Shown here piece after piece: positions 1 to 7,020 of a stretch of 20,911 nt of DNA. Source of the stretch: UBA10364 sp049611965. GTDB lineage: Bacteria; Bacteroidota; Bacteroidia; Flavobacteriales; Schleiferiaceae. The stretch is taken from assembly GCA_049611965.1 (NCBI GenBank), contig JBMZBC010000028.1, positions 1 through 20,911 on the forward strand, in the 5' to 3' direction. Numbering within the stretch: the stretch's first letter is position 1; every line of letters starts with the position of its first letter. The translations under genes and the position numbers were made by a program. A model generated the notes under the pieces. That model saw only the letters and a program-made list of their open reading frames with translations. It was not told the origin of the DNA and did not search any database.

Positions 1-375
1 TACATGTACTTTCGAGTGACGCACTGGATCGCAGGGAAGAGTGTAATGGCCTCAAATTCTATGATAGAGCGAGTGTTTCACACTTTGAAGAATGAATTTG
101 GTTCTGTTCACATTGCTAAAGACGGACTACAGTTAAAGCAGATTCTCAGTTCGACGATCGAAGCTTACATGAATCGGCCACATTCCGCCCATGGAATTTA
201 CACTCCTTTAGAGGTTCTTGAAGGTAGAGATAACTGGCTTGATGTGAAGAAAGTCATTGCTGATGCCAAAAAGGAGAGGGTAGCGGCGAATAAGGTTGCT
301 CGCTGCGAAAACTGTTCGTGCTCGGTAGAAGAACGCTGTAGCGAGGACGTTGGTGTTATGGAGCAGAGCTATTAA
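1..375 (+). CDS. IS3-family transposase (OrfB), C-terminal fragment, cut by the window edge
   Basis: This is the 3' part of a DDE transposase; the frame is open through base 1, so the true start lies to the left and the ATG at 4 is internal. The visible 124 codons hold the end of the integrase core: an N-S-M-I-E-R-V-F-H-T-L-K-N-E-F segment (about residues 18-32 from the ATG at 4) in which Glu22 fits the last acid of the DDE triad and Lys29, seven residues later, fits the usual IS3 basic residue. A Y-M-N-R-P-H-S-A-H-G segment and T-P-L-E-V-L-E-G follow, as is typical of IS3/IS150 OrfB ends. The tail is cysteine-rich (C-E-N-C-S-C then another Cys), a pattern I recall from Bacteroidota members of the family. 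The enzyme would cut and join IS ends. The first two acids cannot be judged, nor can the element's activity. Confidence 0.85.
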   Translation, partial: YMYFRVTHWIAGKSVMASNSMIERVFHTLKNEFGSVHIAKDGLQLKQILSSTIEAYMNRPHSAHGIYTPLEVLEGRDNWLDVKKVIADAKKERVAANKVARCENCSCSVEERCSEDVGVMEQSY

Positions 376-453
376 CTAGCGAGGTCTCAGTCGCAACGGT
401 GGCTGGGATTTTTTTCGCTTCGCTCAAAAGATCCCTAGAGGAGGAACCGTTCC

Positions 454-472
454 AAAAACACCTGAAAACCAG
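454..472 (+). repeat. Left arm of a 19-base perfect inverted repeat
   Basis: The sequence aaaaacacctgaaaaccag is the exact reverse complement of 565-583. The match stops at both ends (453/584 and 473/564 do not pair). The 92 bases between the arms contain smaller nested pairs: cccat at 502-506 with atggg at 537-541, and gaagc at 517-521 with gcttc at 524-528. The whole can therefore be drawn as one 130-base cruciform. Confidence 0.85.
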
Positions 473-500
473 TCCGCCTTCGGCGTCCTGTGTTTTTTTT
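454..500 (+). terminator. Possible intrinsic terminator downstream of the transposase
   Basis: An outer stem of aaaaacac (454-461) with gtgttttt (490-497) encloses a small GC hairpin, cgcc-ttc-ggcg (475-485), and ends in a run of eight T (493-500). It lies about 80 bases after the transposase stop. The interior of the outer stem is loose, so it may instead be a chance product of the repeat. Confidence 0.4.
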
Positions 501-544
501 GCCCATCCTGCTCACTGAAGCAAGCTTCGTTCGCGTATGGGTAT

Positions 545-573
545 AAAAAAACCAGCGTAAAACGCTGGTTTTC
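545..573 (-). terminator. Intrinsic terminator of tRNA-Ser(UGA)
   Basis: Read on the minus strand, a ten-base-pair stem (548-557 with 563-572, loop 558-562) is followed by a T run (551-545). It starts about 13 bases after the mature tRNA 3' end. The first arm and the bases just before it repeat 13 bases of the tRNA's own anticodon arm. Confidence 0.8.
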
Positions 574-583
574 AGGTGTTTTT
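565..583 (-). repeat. Right arm of the 19-base perfect inverted repeat
   Basis: Exact reverse complement of 454-472. This arm also forms the right half of the hairpin that ends tRNA-Ser(UGA) transcription, so it does double duty. Confidence 0.85.
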
Positions 584-585
584 AG

Positions 586-670
586 CGGAGAGAGAGGGAT
601 TCGAACCCCCGGTACCTCTCGGTACGCTGGTTTTCAAGACCAGTGCATTCGACCACTCTGCCATCTCTCC
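586..670 (-). tRNA. tRNA-Ser, anticodon UGA
   Basis: The reverse strand folds as a class II tRNA of 85 bases. The acceptor stem is GGAGAGA (670-664) with TCTCTCC (593-587), with discriminator G at 586. The anticodon stem CTGGT/ACCAG surrounds a loop with anticodon TGA at 636-634. There is a long variable arm, GTACC-GAGA-GGTAC, and a T loop TTCGAAT. CCA is not encoded, so it must be added by tRNA nucleotidyltransferase. It reads UCN serine codons. It has its own promoter (704-733) and terminator (545-573). Confidence 0.97.
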
Positions 671-703
671 GATAGAGAGTTCGAGAACTCCCTGAGTGGG
701 CGG

Positions 704-733
704 CAAATTTAAACAGGAATTCGTGTTTTGCAA
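704..733 (-). promoter_or_regulatory. Bacteroidota-type promoter for tRNA-Ser(UGA)
   Basis: On the minus strand a TTG at 733-731 is followed after 19 bases by TAAATTTG at 711-704, a full match to the Bacteroidota sigma-70 pattern TTG-N17-20-TAnnTTTG. The predicted start lies about 5 bases further on, giving a short leader of roughly 25-30 bases before the mature tRNA. Confidence 0.75.
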
Positions 734-756
734 GGGCAATTTTGCAATTATCTTTG
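728..756 (+). promoter_or_regulatory. Bacteroidota-type promoter for the GWxTD/glycosyltransferase pair
   Basis: TTG at 728-730, an 18-base spacer and TATCTTTG at 749-756 match the Bacteroidota promoter pattern fully. Transcription would begin about 4-7 bases after 756, that is at or beside the ATG codons at 760 and 763, so the mRNA may be leaderless or nearly so. The upstream element abuts that of the divergent tRNA promoter in the palindrome TTGCAA (728-733). Confidence 0.65.
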
Positions 757-759
757 AGG

Positions 760-2235
760 ATGATGAAATCTTTCCTGAAAGTCATATTTCTACTTGCACT
801 AACTACTTCAATAAAAGCGCAGGAGTTGCGCTTTGGATTGCAGCCTATCCAATATGTGAGTGAGAATCAAGGTCCTTATGTGGACTTTTACAGTACGCTT
901 GATGCGAGCACCATTGCTTTTGAAATGGATGCTGATTCGCTCTGGCATGCTCGTTTTAAGGTGGCTTTGTCCTTCGAGGGTAAAGTAGACGTGGTTCGTT
1001 TTGAATATACCAGTGAAGATTCAGCCTCAAGTGCGCCGTTAATGTTGCAAAAGAGTACGTTCACTTTTGATGAAACAAAAGGGACAGCGAAGCGACCGTT
1101 GGAGATCTTTCTATACGACGAGGTATCCAATAGTGATTGGAGCTTTAGCGATACTCTCGAATATGTTGCCAGTGATTTTTGGTTGGCTCAGCCCGTCTTG
1201 CTCGATGATGTGGACGAGGTACCTGCGAATTATGTAAAAAGAGGGGTATCCGTTGTTCCAGTGGCTTCATTAGGATTGCCGGTATTTGAAAATGAATCGA
1301 GCCTAAGCATGTATACGGAAGCCTATGTGGGTGAGGGTAAGTACATCCTCCAGTACAAATTGACGGATGCTTACGGGAATATTATTCCAGGGACTTCCGG
1401 ATTTGCACGTTGTAAGAATGGGAGTACTCCGGTCTACAATAAAATTGACTTTTCTTCCCAGAAAAGCGGTCAATATGAATATTCTATTGTGATGTTAGAC
1501 AGCACTGGTCAGACGGTTGCGGAGCGCAGTAGTCCGTTTTACTGGTACAACGACAAGGCGGATGAAGCAGCGTGGAACGGCCCCGAGGTGAGTATTACAC
1601 GTGCCGTATTTGAAAACGGTTGGGGACAGTGGTCTCAGGTCAATGAGTACTTACGCATGATTGCGCCTGTAGCTACAATGTCGCAACGTCGGATAATGAC
1701 CAACTTAAAAGACTCTAAGGATACGGCTAGAATTGCATCGTTCATCGTGAATTTTTGGACGGAGAAAAATGCGATGGATCCTTTAGGGGAGTGGAAAGGG
1801 TATTTGGTAGTGGTCGATAAAGTTGATCAAGAGTTCGGCAGTAGAACCGTTCCAGGTTACAGGTCTCAGATGGGCCGAGTGTTCCTCCAATATGGTGCGC
1901 CATCGCTCGTTGAAGAACGTTCGTTTGACGGTCGTAACTATCCGTACCAAGTGTGGCAATACGATCAATTGAAGAGTTCTAGTACTCCGGTGCAACAGAA
2001 TCAGGTGTTCATCTTTGTGGATCAAGAGCTCATAGGCCGTCAATACACACTCATACACAGTTCTGCCTTGGGCGAGGTGAAGGATCATAAGTGGCAGTAT
2101 CATTTGACACGCCACACCAATGCAGGTCCTGATATTGATGCGACCTCTACCCAATACAGCAGGGATAACTTTGGAGAGCGAATTTCTAATTCCATCATTA
2201 TTGGTAACCAAGGAACGTGGTTCGATAGATTTTAA
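760..2235 (+). CDS. GWxTD-domain-like secreted protein
   Basis: A 491-residue protein starting M-M-K-S-F-L-K-V, with a signal peptide ending about ...S-I-K-A-Q. The ATG at 763 is an equally good start; the in-frame TTG at 742 would put charged residues ahead of the signal and lies inside the promoter. The N-terminal two thirds look like beta-rich extracellular modules. The C-terminal part resembles the GWxTD family: a F-W-T-E-K-N-A segment, then P-G-Y-R-S-Q-M-G-R-V-F-L-Q-Y-G (365-379), then Y-P-Y-Q-V-W-Q-Y. The name-giving GWxTD motif is altered to G-Y-R-S-Q. The function of this family is not known; members are exported proteins common in Bacteroidota. It probably shares an mRNA with the glycosyltransferase six bases downstream. 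Confidence 0.75.
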   Translation: MMKSFLKVIFLLALTTSIKAQELRFGLQPIQYVSENQGPYVDFYSTLDASTIAFEMDADSLWHARFKVALSFEGKVDVVRFEYTSEDSASSAPLMLQKSTFTFDETKGTAKRPLEIFLYDEVSNSDWSFSDTLEYVASDFWLAQPVLLDDVDEVPANYVKRGVSVVPVASLGLPVFENESSLSMYTEAYVGEGKYILQYKLTDAYGNIIPGTSGFARCKNGSTPVYNKIDFSSQKSGQYEYSIVMLDSTGQTVAERSSPFYWYNDKADEAAWNGPEVSITRAVFENGWGQWSQVNEYLRMIAPVATMSQRRIMTNLKDSKDTARIASFIVNFWTEKNAMDPLGEWKGYLVVVDKVDQEFGSRTVPGYRSQMGRVFLQYGAPSLVEERSFDGRNYPYQVWQYDQLKSSSTPVQQNQVFIFVDQELIGRQYTLIHSSALGEVKDHKWQYHLTRHTNAGPDIDATSTQYSRDNFGERISNSIIIGNQGTWFDRF

Positions 2236-2241
2236 GCTCGG

Positions 2242-3267
2242 ATGAAAGAAAAGATTGCGGTTGCCATCCTGAATTGGAACGGAAAAGCCTTATTAGAAAA
2301 ATACTTACCAGGCGTTGTTGAAGACAGCAAGCCACATCCGGTATATGTGATTGATAACGACAGCAGTGACGACAGCGTTGCCTATGTTGAAAAGCATTTT
2401 CCAGAGGTTCAGATTATTCAGACCGGTGAGAATTTAGGCTATGCAGGCGGCTACAACGAAGGTTTGAAGCCTTTGAAGGAGAAGTATGCAGTGCTTTTAA
2501 ATAGCGATGTAAGAACGACTCCTGGTTGGTTGGAGCCCATCATGGGACATTTTGAGAAGTATCCTAATTGTGGGGCAGTACAACCGAAGATTCGTTGGGA
2601 TCGTGAGCCCGAAAAGTTCGAATACGCTGGGGCTTCTGGAGGATTTATTGATGCTTTAGGCTATCCATTTTGCCGGGGACGTGTCCTTCATGAGCTTGAA
2701 GTGGATGGTGGTCAGTACAACGATGCACGTCCTGTATTTTGGGCGACAGGCGCTTGTTTAGCCGTGAATATGGATGCGTTTGAACGAGCAGGTAAGCTAG
2801 ATCCTATGCTGTTCGCGCACATGGAAGAGATTGACCTTTGCTGGCGCATGCAACGTGCTGGTTATGAGGTTTGGGTGGAGCCTAAATCTGAGGTTTATCA
2901 TCTTGGCGGGGCAACTTTGAATGCCGATTCTCCACGAAAAACCTATTTAAACTTCCGCAACAATCTAATCATCCTCGTGAAAAACCTTCCGCAGCTTCGT
3001 GCCATGGGGGTTGTGTTTGCACGTTTGATTTTAGATGGAGTAGCAGGAGTGAAGTTCGTTCTCGAAGGAAAACCTAAACATACTTTAGCCATACTGCAAG
3101 CGCACTTTGCCTTTTACGGAAGGTTCACTAAAATTCAGCGCACACGCATGTCGTATAAAGGATTGCCCTTGTTGCCTTTGAAGAAGTTAAAGGGGACCTA
3201 TGCGGGCAGCATGGTATGGCAATTTTACGTGCGTGGTCACAAGCACTTTTCTGCGTTTTTCAAGTGA
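2242..3267 (+). CDS. Family 2 glycosyltransferase (GT-A fold, rhamnosyltransferase-like)
   Basis: A 341-residue cytoplasmic or membrane-associated enzyme that should move a sugar from a nucleotide donor to a growing glycan or lipid carrier. The GT2 signature runs in order: A-I-L-N-W-N-G (8-14), V-I-D-N-D-S-S-D (36-43), G-E-N-L-G-Y-A-G-G-Y-N (62-72), the DxD-like metal site L-N-S-D (86-89), and H-M-E-E-I-D-L-C-W-R (193-202), which supplies the usual acceptor-side acid. The last 100 residues (after Y-H-L-G-G) are basic and amphipathic, typical of membrane association. It starts six bases after the previous stop, so it is co-transcribed with it. Donor and acceptor cannot be read from the sequence. 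No other polysaccharide genes lie nearby. Confidence 0.9.
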   Translation: MKEKIAVAILNWNGKALLEKYLPGVVEDSKPHPVYVIDNDSSDDSVAYVEKHFPEVQIIQTGENLGYAGGYNEGLKPLKEKYAVLLNSDVRTTPGWLEPIMGHFEKYPNCGAVQPKIRWDREPEKFEYAGASGGFIDALGYPFCRGRVLHELEVDGGQYNDARPVFWATGACLAVNMDAFERAGKLDPMLFAHMEEIDLCWRMQRAGYEVWVEPKSEVYHLGGATLNADSPRKTYLNFRNNLIILVKNLPQLRAMGVVFARLILDGVAGVKFVLEGKPKHTLAILQAHFAFYGRFTKIQRTRMSYKGLPLLPLKKLKGTYAGSMVWQFYVRGHKHFSAFFK

Positions 3268-3319
3268 TTTGATTCATTTATGAATCAAAGTGGCTCAATT
3301 TGAGCTGTGATTTACACAG
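3268..3319 (+). other. Three consecutive hairpins after the glycosyltransferase stop
   Basis: Directly after the stop codon come tttgattcat/atgaatcaaa (3268-3289, ten pairs, two-base loop), gctca/tgagc (3293-3305) and ctgtg/cacag (3305-3319). None has a T run, so this is not a standard intrinsic terminator. It may stabilise the 3' end of the upstream mRNA or lie in the leader of the TonB receptor gene. Confidence 0.5.
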
Positions 3320-3407
3320 TTGTTAGTGAAAATCTCAGAATTCAAGATTTATTAAAGTCGCTGAGCGGCGCAATTCCTTTAACTTGTCACTATACAAAAT
3401 CAAAACT

Positions 3408-5900
3408 ATGAGACGCTTAGTTCTTCTTGCTCTGTTGGTAGTTAGTTCAACCTTAGGAGCGCAAACACTCACTCAAACCATTCGAGGTACAGTGGTCGAT
3501 TCTGAAAGTAAATCGCCACTTCCAGATGCCATGCTCATTTGTGATAATGTCCAGGCATTCTCTGACGAGTACGGACAGTTCGAAATGGATGTAGAGATTG
3601 GCCGCAAGATTGTGGCAGTTCAACTCTTCGGCTATGAGCCTACTTCTGCTGTTGTAGAATTAAACTCTGCGAAGCAAGCCGTAATTCGCATCGCGATGAC
3701 AGAAAGCACTGTAAAGCTTGACGAGGTGGATGTCGTTGCAACACCCCGCGGCGATGTAAAGAACGAGATGGCCGTAGTGAGTGCCCGTAAGTTCTCTGTA
3801 GAAGAAACGAACCTCTATGCGGGTTCTCGTGGGGAACCTGCTCGTATGGCAACCAACTTTGCCGGTGTTCAGGGTTCGGACGATACTCGAAATGACATTG
3901 TTGTTCGTGGTAACACCCCTGCAGGTATCCTGTACCGTTTTGAAGGAATCAACATTCCTAACCCCAACCACTTTGCCATTCCAGGTACTGGTGGTGGTCC
4001 GGTGACGATTCTTAACAATAAATACATTCAGAGCGGTGATTTCTATACAGGCGCTTGGCCAGGTGAGTACGGAAATGCTATTGCCGGTGTTTTCGATCTA
4101 GAGATGCGCGATGGTAACAATGCTACACCGTTTGAAGGAAGCTTTCAGTTCGGTCTATTAGGGGTGGAATTGATGGCAGAGGGTCGATTGGGTAAAGAGA
4201 AGCCAAATGCACCGTCTTACCTTGTACTAGGACGTTATTCAACATTGGGTATGGCATCAACCTTGGGCATTCCATTGGGTACTACAGCCATTCCAAACTA
4301 TGCAGATGGGGCCTTTAGAGTGACGTTCCCGCAGAAGGACGGTTCGAAATTTAGCTTGTGGGGTATGGGCGGTACGTCCAACTTGGTTATTGATATTTCA
4401 GGAACTGATGGCGATCCTGTCACAGGTGATTTTGAAGGCATTGGAACTGTTGATCGTGACCAATTCTTCGACACACACATGGGTGTTGTGGGTGCAACAC
4501 ACTTAAAGCGCCTAGATAAAACGAGCTACATCAAAAGTGGTGCGGCGGTATCAAGATCTGCTATTCATGCTCTAAACACCAAGGTGTTCCGCGGTATTGA
4601 TACGGTAGCAGCGGACGAGTTTTACTACCGCGTAGATTCTGCACCGAAAATCTTGAACTATTGGTACTACGAAACCAAGATTCATGGATACAGCCATTAC
4701 ACGAAGAAGATCGACGCACGTCAAAGCTTTAAGGCGGGTGTGAATGTCGATTATGTGATGGTAGATTATTTGGATTCGACGAGAATCGTCAATGGATTGA
4801 CCGGTGAAATTTCGCCATGGGAATTCCCTTGGGGTACAGACGACGGCGGTTTTTCTTCAGACGGTTACGCAGTCGTCCAACCGTTCGTGAGCTACAAGAA
4901 CAGATTGACGGATAAGCTCACGATGACAGCAGGTTTAACTGCGCTATACTCGAACATTAATGACAATACATTAAGTCCAATTGAGCCGCGTCTAGGTTTC
5001 AATTATGATGTAGACAAGCACAATAAATTCTTTACAGGTGCTGGTTACCACAGTCAAATGCAGAGTTCTTACCTCTACTACTACAGAGGTTCTCAAGCGA
5101 CACCTCAAGCCATTGCCGATGGGGTATATGGAACTGAATACAATAAAGGGATGGGACTCACAAAGAGTGCGCACCTTGTTGCTGGTTGGGAGCACAACTT
5201 TGATTACCCAGTACGTATTAAACTAGAAACCTACTACCAGTACTTGTGGGATGTACCTGTTGAGATGGTGCCTTCTTACTTCTCGCTGGTCAATGGTGGT
5301 ACTGGGTTTGGCCGTCTTTGGGCAGAGCCGCTTGAAAACGAAGGTGTGGGTCGCAACTACGGTTTAGAATTTACTGCCGAGCACTACTACCGCAACGGGT
5401 TCTACAGCTTATTTACAGGATCTGTATTTGATGCCAAGTACAAAGGCTCTAAAAACATCGCCGCTGCCGGCACAGGGTCCTCAGACGATATCTGGGTGAA
5501 TACTACATTCAACGGCCGTTATGCATTCAACTTCATCATGGCAAAGAATTACCAAGTGGGTAAGTACGGTGTATTCAACCTAGGAACAAAAGTGAGTTCT
5601 ATTGGTGGACGTTGGTTCGGTGATATTGATCAGGATGCTTCAGCGCAGGCGTCAGAAATTGAGTTCATCGACGATTTTACGTTCAATTCCAATCAATACC
5701 GTCCTTACTTCCGTCTAGACTTCAAAGTGGGTTACAAGTGGAATTTCATGAACCTTGCTCACGAGTTTGCTTTGGATATTTCGAACATTACCAACAACAA
5801 GAACATCTTGACATTGACTTACCTGCCAGAGACTGGCGAGGTAGCGGAAAATTACCAGTTAGGATTGTTCCCGGTATTCTACTACAAGATTGATTTCTAA
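3408..5900 (+). CDS. TonB-dependent outer-membrane receptor with carboxypeptidase-like N-terminal domain
   Basis: An 830-residue outer-membrane transporter. The ATG at 3408 is chosen because it opens a clean signal peptide (M-R-R-L-V-L-L-A-L-L ... L-G-A-Q, about 1-19); the in-frame TTG at 3384 does not. Residues 25-100 form a carboxypeptidase-D regulatory-like beta domain (I-R-G-T-V-V-D ... P-L-P-D-A ... D-E-Y-G-Q-F), the hallmark of Bacteroidota receptors. A plug follows (about 103-235), with D-I-V-V-R-G-N-T-P and W-P-G-E-Y-G-N-A-I-A-G-V-F-D. The rest is a 22-strand-type barrel ending in the aromatic F-P-V-F-Y-Y-K-I-D-F. Energy would come from TonB-ExbBD. The substrate is unknown; there is no SusD partner next to it, which argues against a classic glycan-uptake pair. 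No clear promoter is visible upstream. Confidence 0.92.
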   Translation: MRRLVLLALLVVSSTLGAQTLTQTIRGTVVDSESKSPLPDAMLICDNVQAFSDEYGQFEMDVEIGRKIVAVQLFGYEPTSAVVELNSAKQAVIRIAMTESTVKLDEVDVVATPRGDVKNEMAVVSARKFSVEETNLYAGSRGEPARMATNFAGVQGSDDTRNDIVVRGNTPAGILYRFEGINIPNPNHFAIPGTGGGPVTILNNKYIQSGDFYTGAWPGEYGNAIAGVFDLEMRDGNNATPFEGSFQFGLLGVELMAEGRLGKEKPNAPSYLVLGRYSTLGMASTLGIPLGTTAIPNYADGAFRVTFPQKDGSKFSLWGMGGTSNLVIDISGTDGDPVTGDFEGIGTVDRDQFFDTHMGVVGATHLKRLDKTSYIKSGAAVSRSAIHALNTKVFRGIDTVAADEFYYRVDSAPKILNYWYYETKIHGYSHYTKKIDARQSFKAGVNVDYVMVDYLDSTRIVNGLTGEISPWEFPWGTDDGGFSSDGYAVVQPFVSYKNRLTDKLTMTAGLTALYSNINDNTLSPIEPRLGFNYDVDKHNKFFTGAGYHSQMQSSYLYYYRGSQATPQAIADGVYGTEYNKGMGLTKSAHLVAGWEHNFDYPVRIKLETYYQYLWDVPVEMVPSYFSLVNGGTGFGRLWAEPLENEGVGRNYGLEFTAEHYYRNGFYSLFTGSVFDAKYKGSKNIAAAGTGSSDDIWVNTTFNGRYAFNFIMAKNYQVGKYGVFNLGTKVSSIGGRWFGDIDQDASAQASEIEFIDDFTFNSNQYRPYFRLDFKVGYKWNFMNLAHEFALDISNITNNKNILTLTYLPETGEVAENYQLGLFPVFYYKIDF

Positions 5901-5920
5901 ACGTGGGATAGTAAGTAAAG

Positions 5921-5953
5921 AAAAAGCCCGGCGCTCTGCGCCGGGCTTTTTTT
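5921..5953. terminator. Strong bidirectional intrinsic terminator
   Basis: A perfect 14-base-pair stem, aaaaagcccggcgc (5921-5934) with gcgccgggcttttt (5938-5951), loop tct, with T runs on both strands. It ends the TonB receptor mRNA from the left and the convergent DUF6695-like gene from the right. Confidence 0.95.
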
Positions 5954-5955
5954 AT

Positions 5956-6963
5956 CTATTTGCGGTAAAATCTATGAATCACACCGTCGATCTCAATGGA
6001 GTAGAAGCCGTAATGTGAAGCATATGTCGCTTCAGGGTTTTCGGGCAGCTCGATGTCTTCATTGCTGTAGGTGCCTTCAAATTCTACAACACCTGTTTTA
6101 TCGTATTTGATGCCTTCAAAGCTGTGCGGGCCAATCTTATTGATATGGAACCATGCACCTTCTCCTAGTCCTCCGAGCCATTTTGCAGATTGCGGTAAAG
6201 ATGAAGGACGTGTTGGTTCTTCAATCTCGCCGTGTATCGAATCATCAGGGCGCGACTCTGTATACTTTGTAAAGGAGCTTTCTAGTAATCCTGAAGTAAG
6301 GTCAGCAATGCTGTGTCTTCGCGATTTCTTCATGAACTGCAAAGTGCCTCCTTCAAAACTATAAATGCTGTCCTCAGTGCTTGCAGCAACCACGTTGTAC
6401 AGCGGTGTAGGCCGAACCGTCAACGGATATTTTAGCTTACTGCCAACGGTACCGTCTTCGTTGGCCGCCTTCATAGCCTCTGTAACATAACGGGCACAGT
6501 TAGAGGCACTTTTATCAAGGCCGTTGTACGGGAAATAACCACGCATCACCATTTCATCCGCATAAGCCTTAGCTTTTGCGAAGTTGATCGTCTTGCTAAC
6601 CGAAAATACCATTGGGCCAGCGCCGTGGGTGTATTTGGATTTGGCACCCAATTCCTGGGCGATATCTTCAACATTAGTTAAGTTTTTATCCTCATCAAAT
6701 GTGGCTCTTGTCTCTAAAACCAAAGTAGGGTCGGTGTACTTGCTTCTCGCTCTGCCGTATCCTCGTGGGGTAATGTATCGGCCGAAATCGTAGTACAACA
6801 CTTCTGCAGTCTGTGGATTGATCAGACAGATAGCTGCGTGACCAACGCGCATATTCAGGTTTTTGATTATACCTGCCTTACGCAAGAGAATAAGAATGCT
6901 TTCGTCTCCTCGTGCCGTACATTCCGGCCAAGCGATGACTATTGCTGTGTCTAGGTATGACAT
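5956..6963 (-). CDS. DUF6695-like protein, possible circularly permuted papain-like fold
   Basis: A 335-residue soluble protein without a signal peptide. Its order of motifs matches my recollection of the DUF6695 family of Flavobacteriia: V-G-H-A-A-I-C-L-I (40-48), Y-Y-D-F-G-R-Y-I-T-P (57-66), Y-T-H-G-A-G (111-116), S-A-S-N-C-A-R-Y-V-T (152-161) and, near the end, a W-L-G-G-L-G-E-G-A-W-F segment. His42 on a strand, then Cys156 at the head of a helix, is the order seen in circularly permuted NlpC/P60-like and LRAT/YiiX-type hydrolases. A peptidase or acyltransferase role is therefore possible, but this is inference. The C-terminal 80 residues look like a separate beta domain. It has its own promoter (6986-7013) and is not part of an operon. 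Confidence 0.7.
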   Translation of the reverse strand: MSYLDTAIVIAWPECTARGDESILILLRKAGIIKNLNMRVGHAAICLINPQTAEVLYYDFGRYITPRGYGRARSKYTDPTLVLETRATFDEDKNLTNVEDIAQELGAKSKYTHGAGPMVFSVSKTINFAKAKAYADEMVMRGYFPYNGLDKSASNCARYVTEAMKAANEDGTVGSKLKYPLTVRPTPLYNVVAASTEDSIYSFEGGTLQFMKKSRRHSIADLTSGLLESSFTKYTESRPDDSIHGEIEEPTRPSSLPQSAKWLGGLGEGAWFHINKIGPHSFEGIKYDKTGVVEFEGTYSNEDIELPENPEATYASHYGFYSIEIDGVIHRFYRK

Positions 6964-6985
6964 AGTTGTGTGTGCGATAGCATGT

Positions 6986-7013
6986 CAAAAATACGTATAA
7001 AGCGCAAAGTCAA
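6986..7013 (-). promoter_or_regulatory. Bacteroidota-type promoter for the DUF6695-like gene
   Basis: On the minus strand TTG at 7013-7011, 17 bases, then TATTTTTG at 6993-6986 match the TTG-N-TAnnTTTG pattern fully. The predicted start lies about 17 bases before the ATG at 6963. The TTG lies only seven bases past the HAD gene stop, and no terminator separates the two. Confidence 0.7.
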
Positions 7014-7020
7014 GGAAATG

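Larger units (their letters stand above)
376..585. other. Gene-free spacer with nested inverted repeats between transposase and tRNA-Ser
   Basis: No credible gene is present in these 210 bases. The stretch holds a possible terminator for the transposase side (454-500), a terminator for the tRNA on the minus strand (545-573), and a pair of exact 19-base inverted arms (454-472 and 565-583). The right terminal repeat of the IS element should lie somewhere here, but it cannot be identified without the left end. Confidence 0.6.

Noticed and set aside
406..435. Hairpin gggatttttt/aaaagatccc after the transposase
   Set aside because: One mismatch, a long loop and no trailing T run; too weak to call a terminator or an IS end.
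582..785. Minus-strand open frame across the tRNA
   Set aside because: It is a translation of tRNA-Ser(UGA) and its promoter region, not a protein gene.
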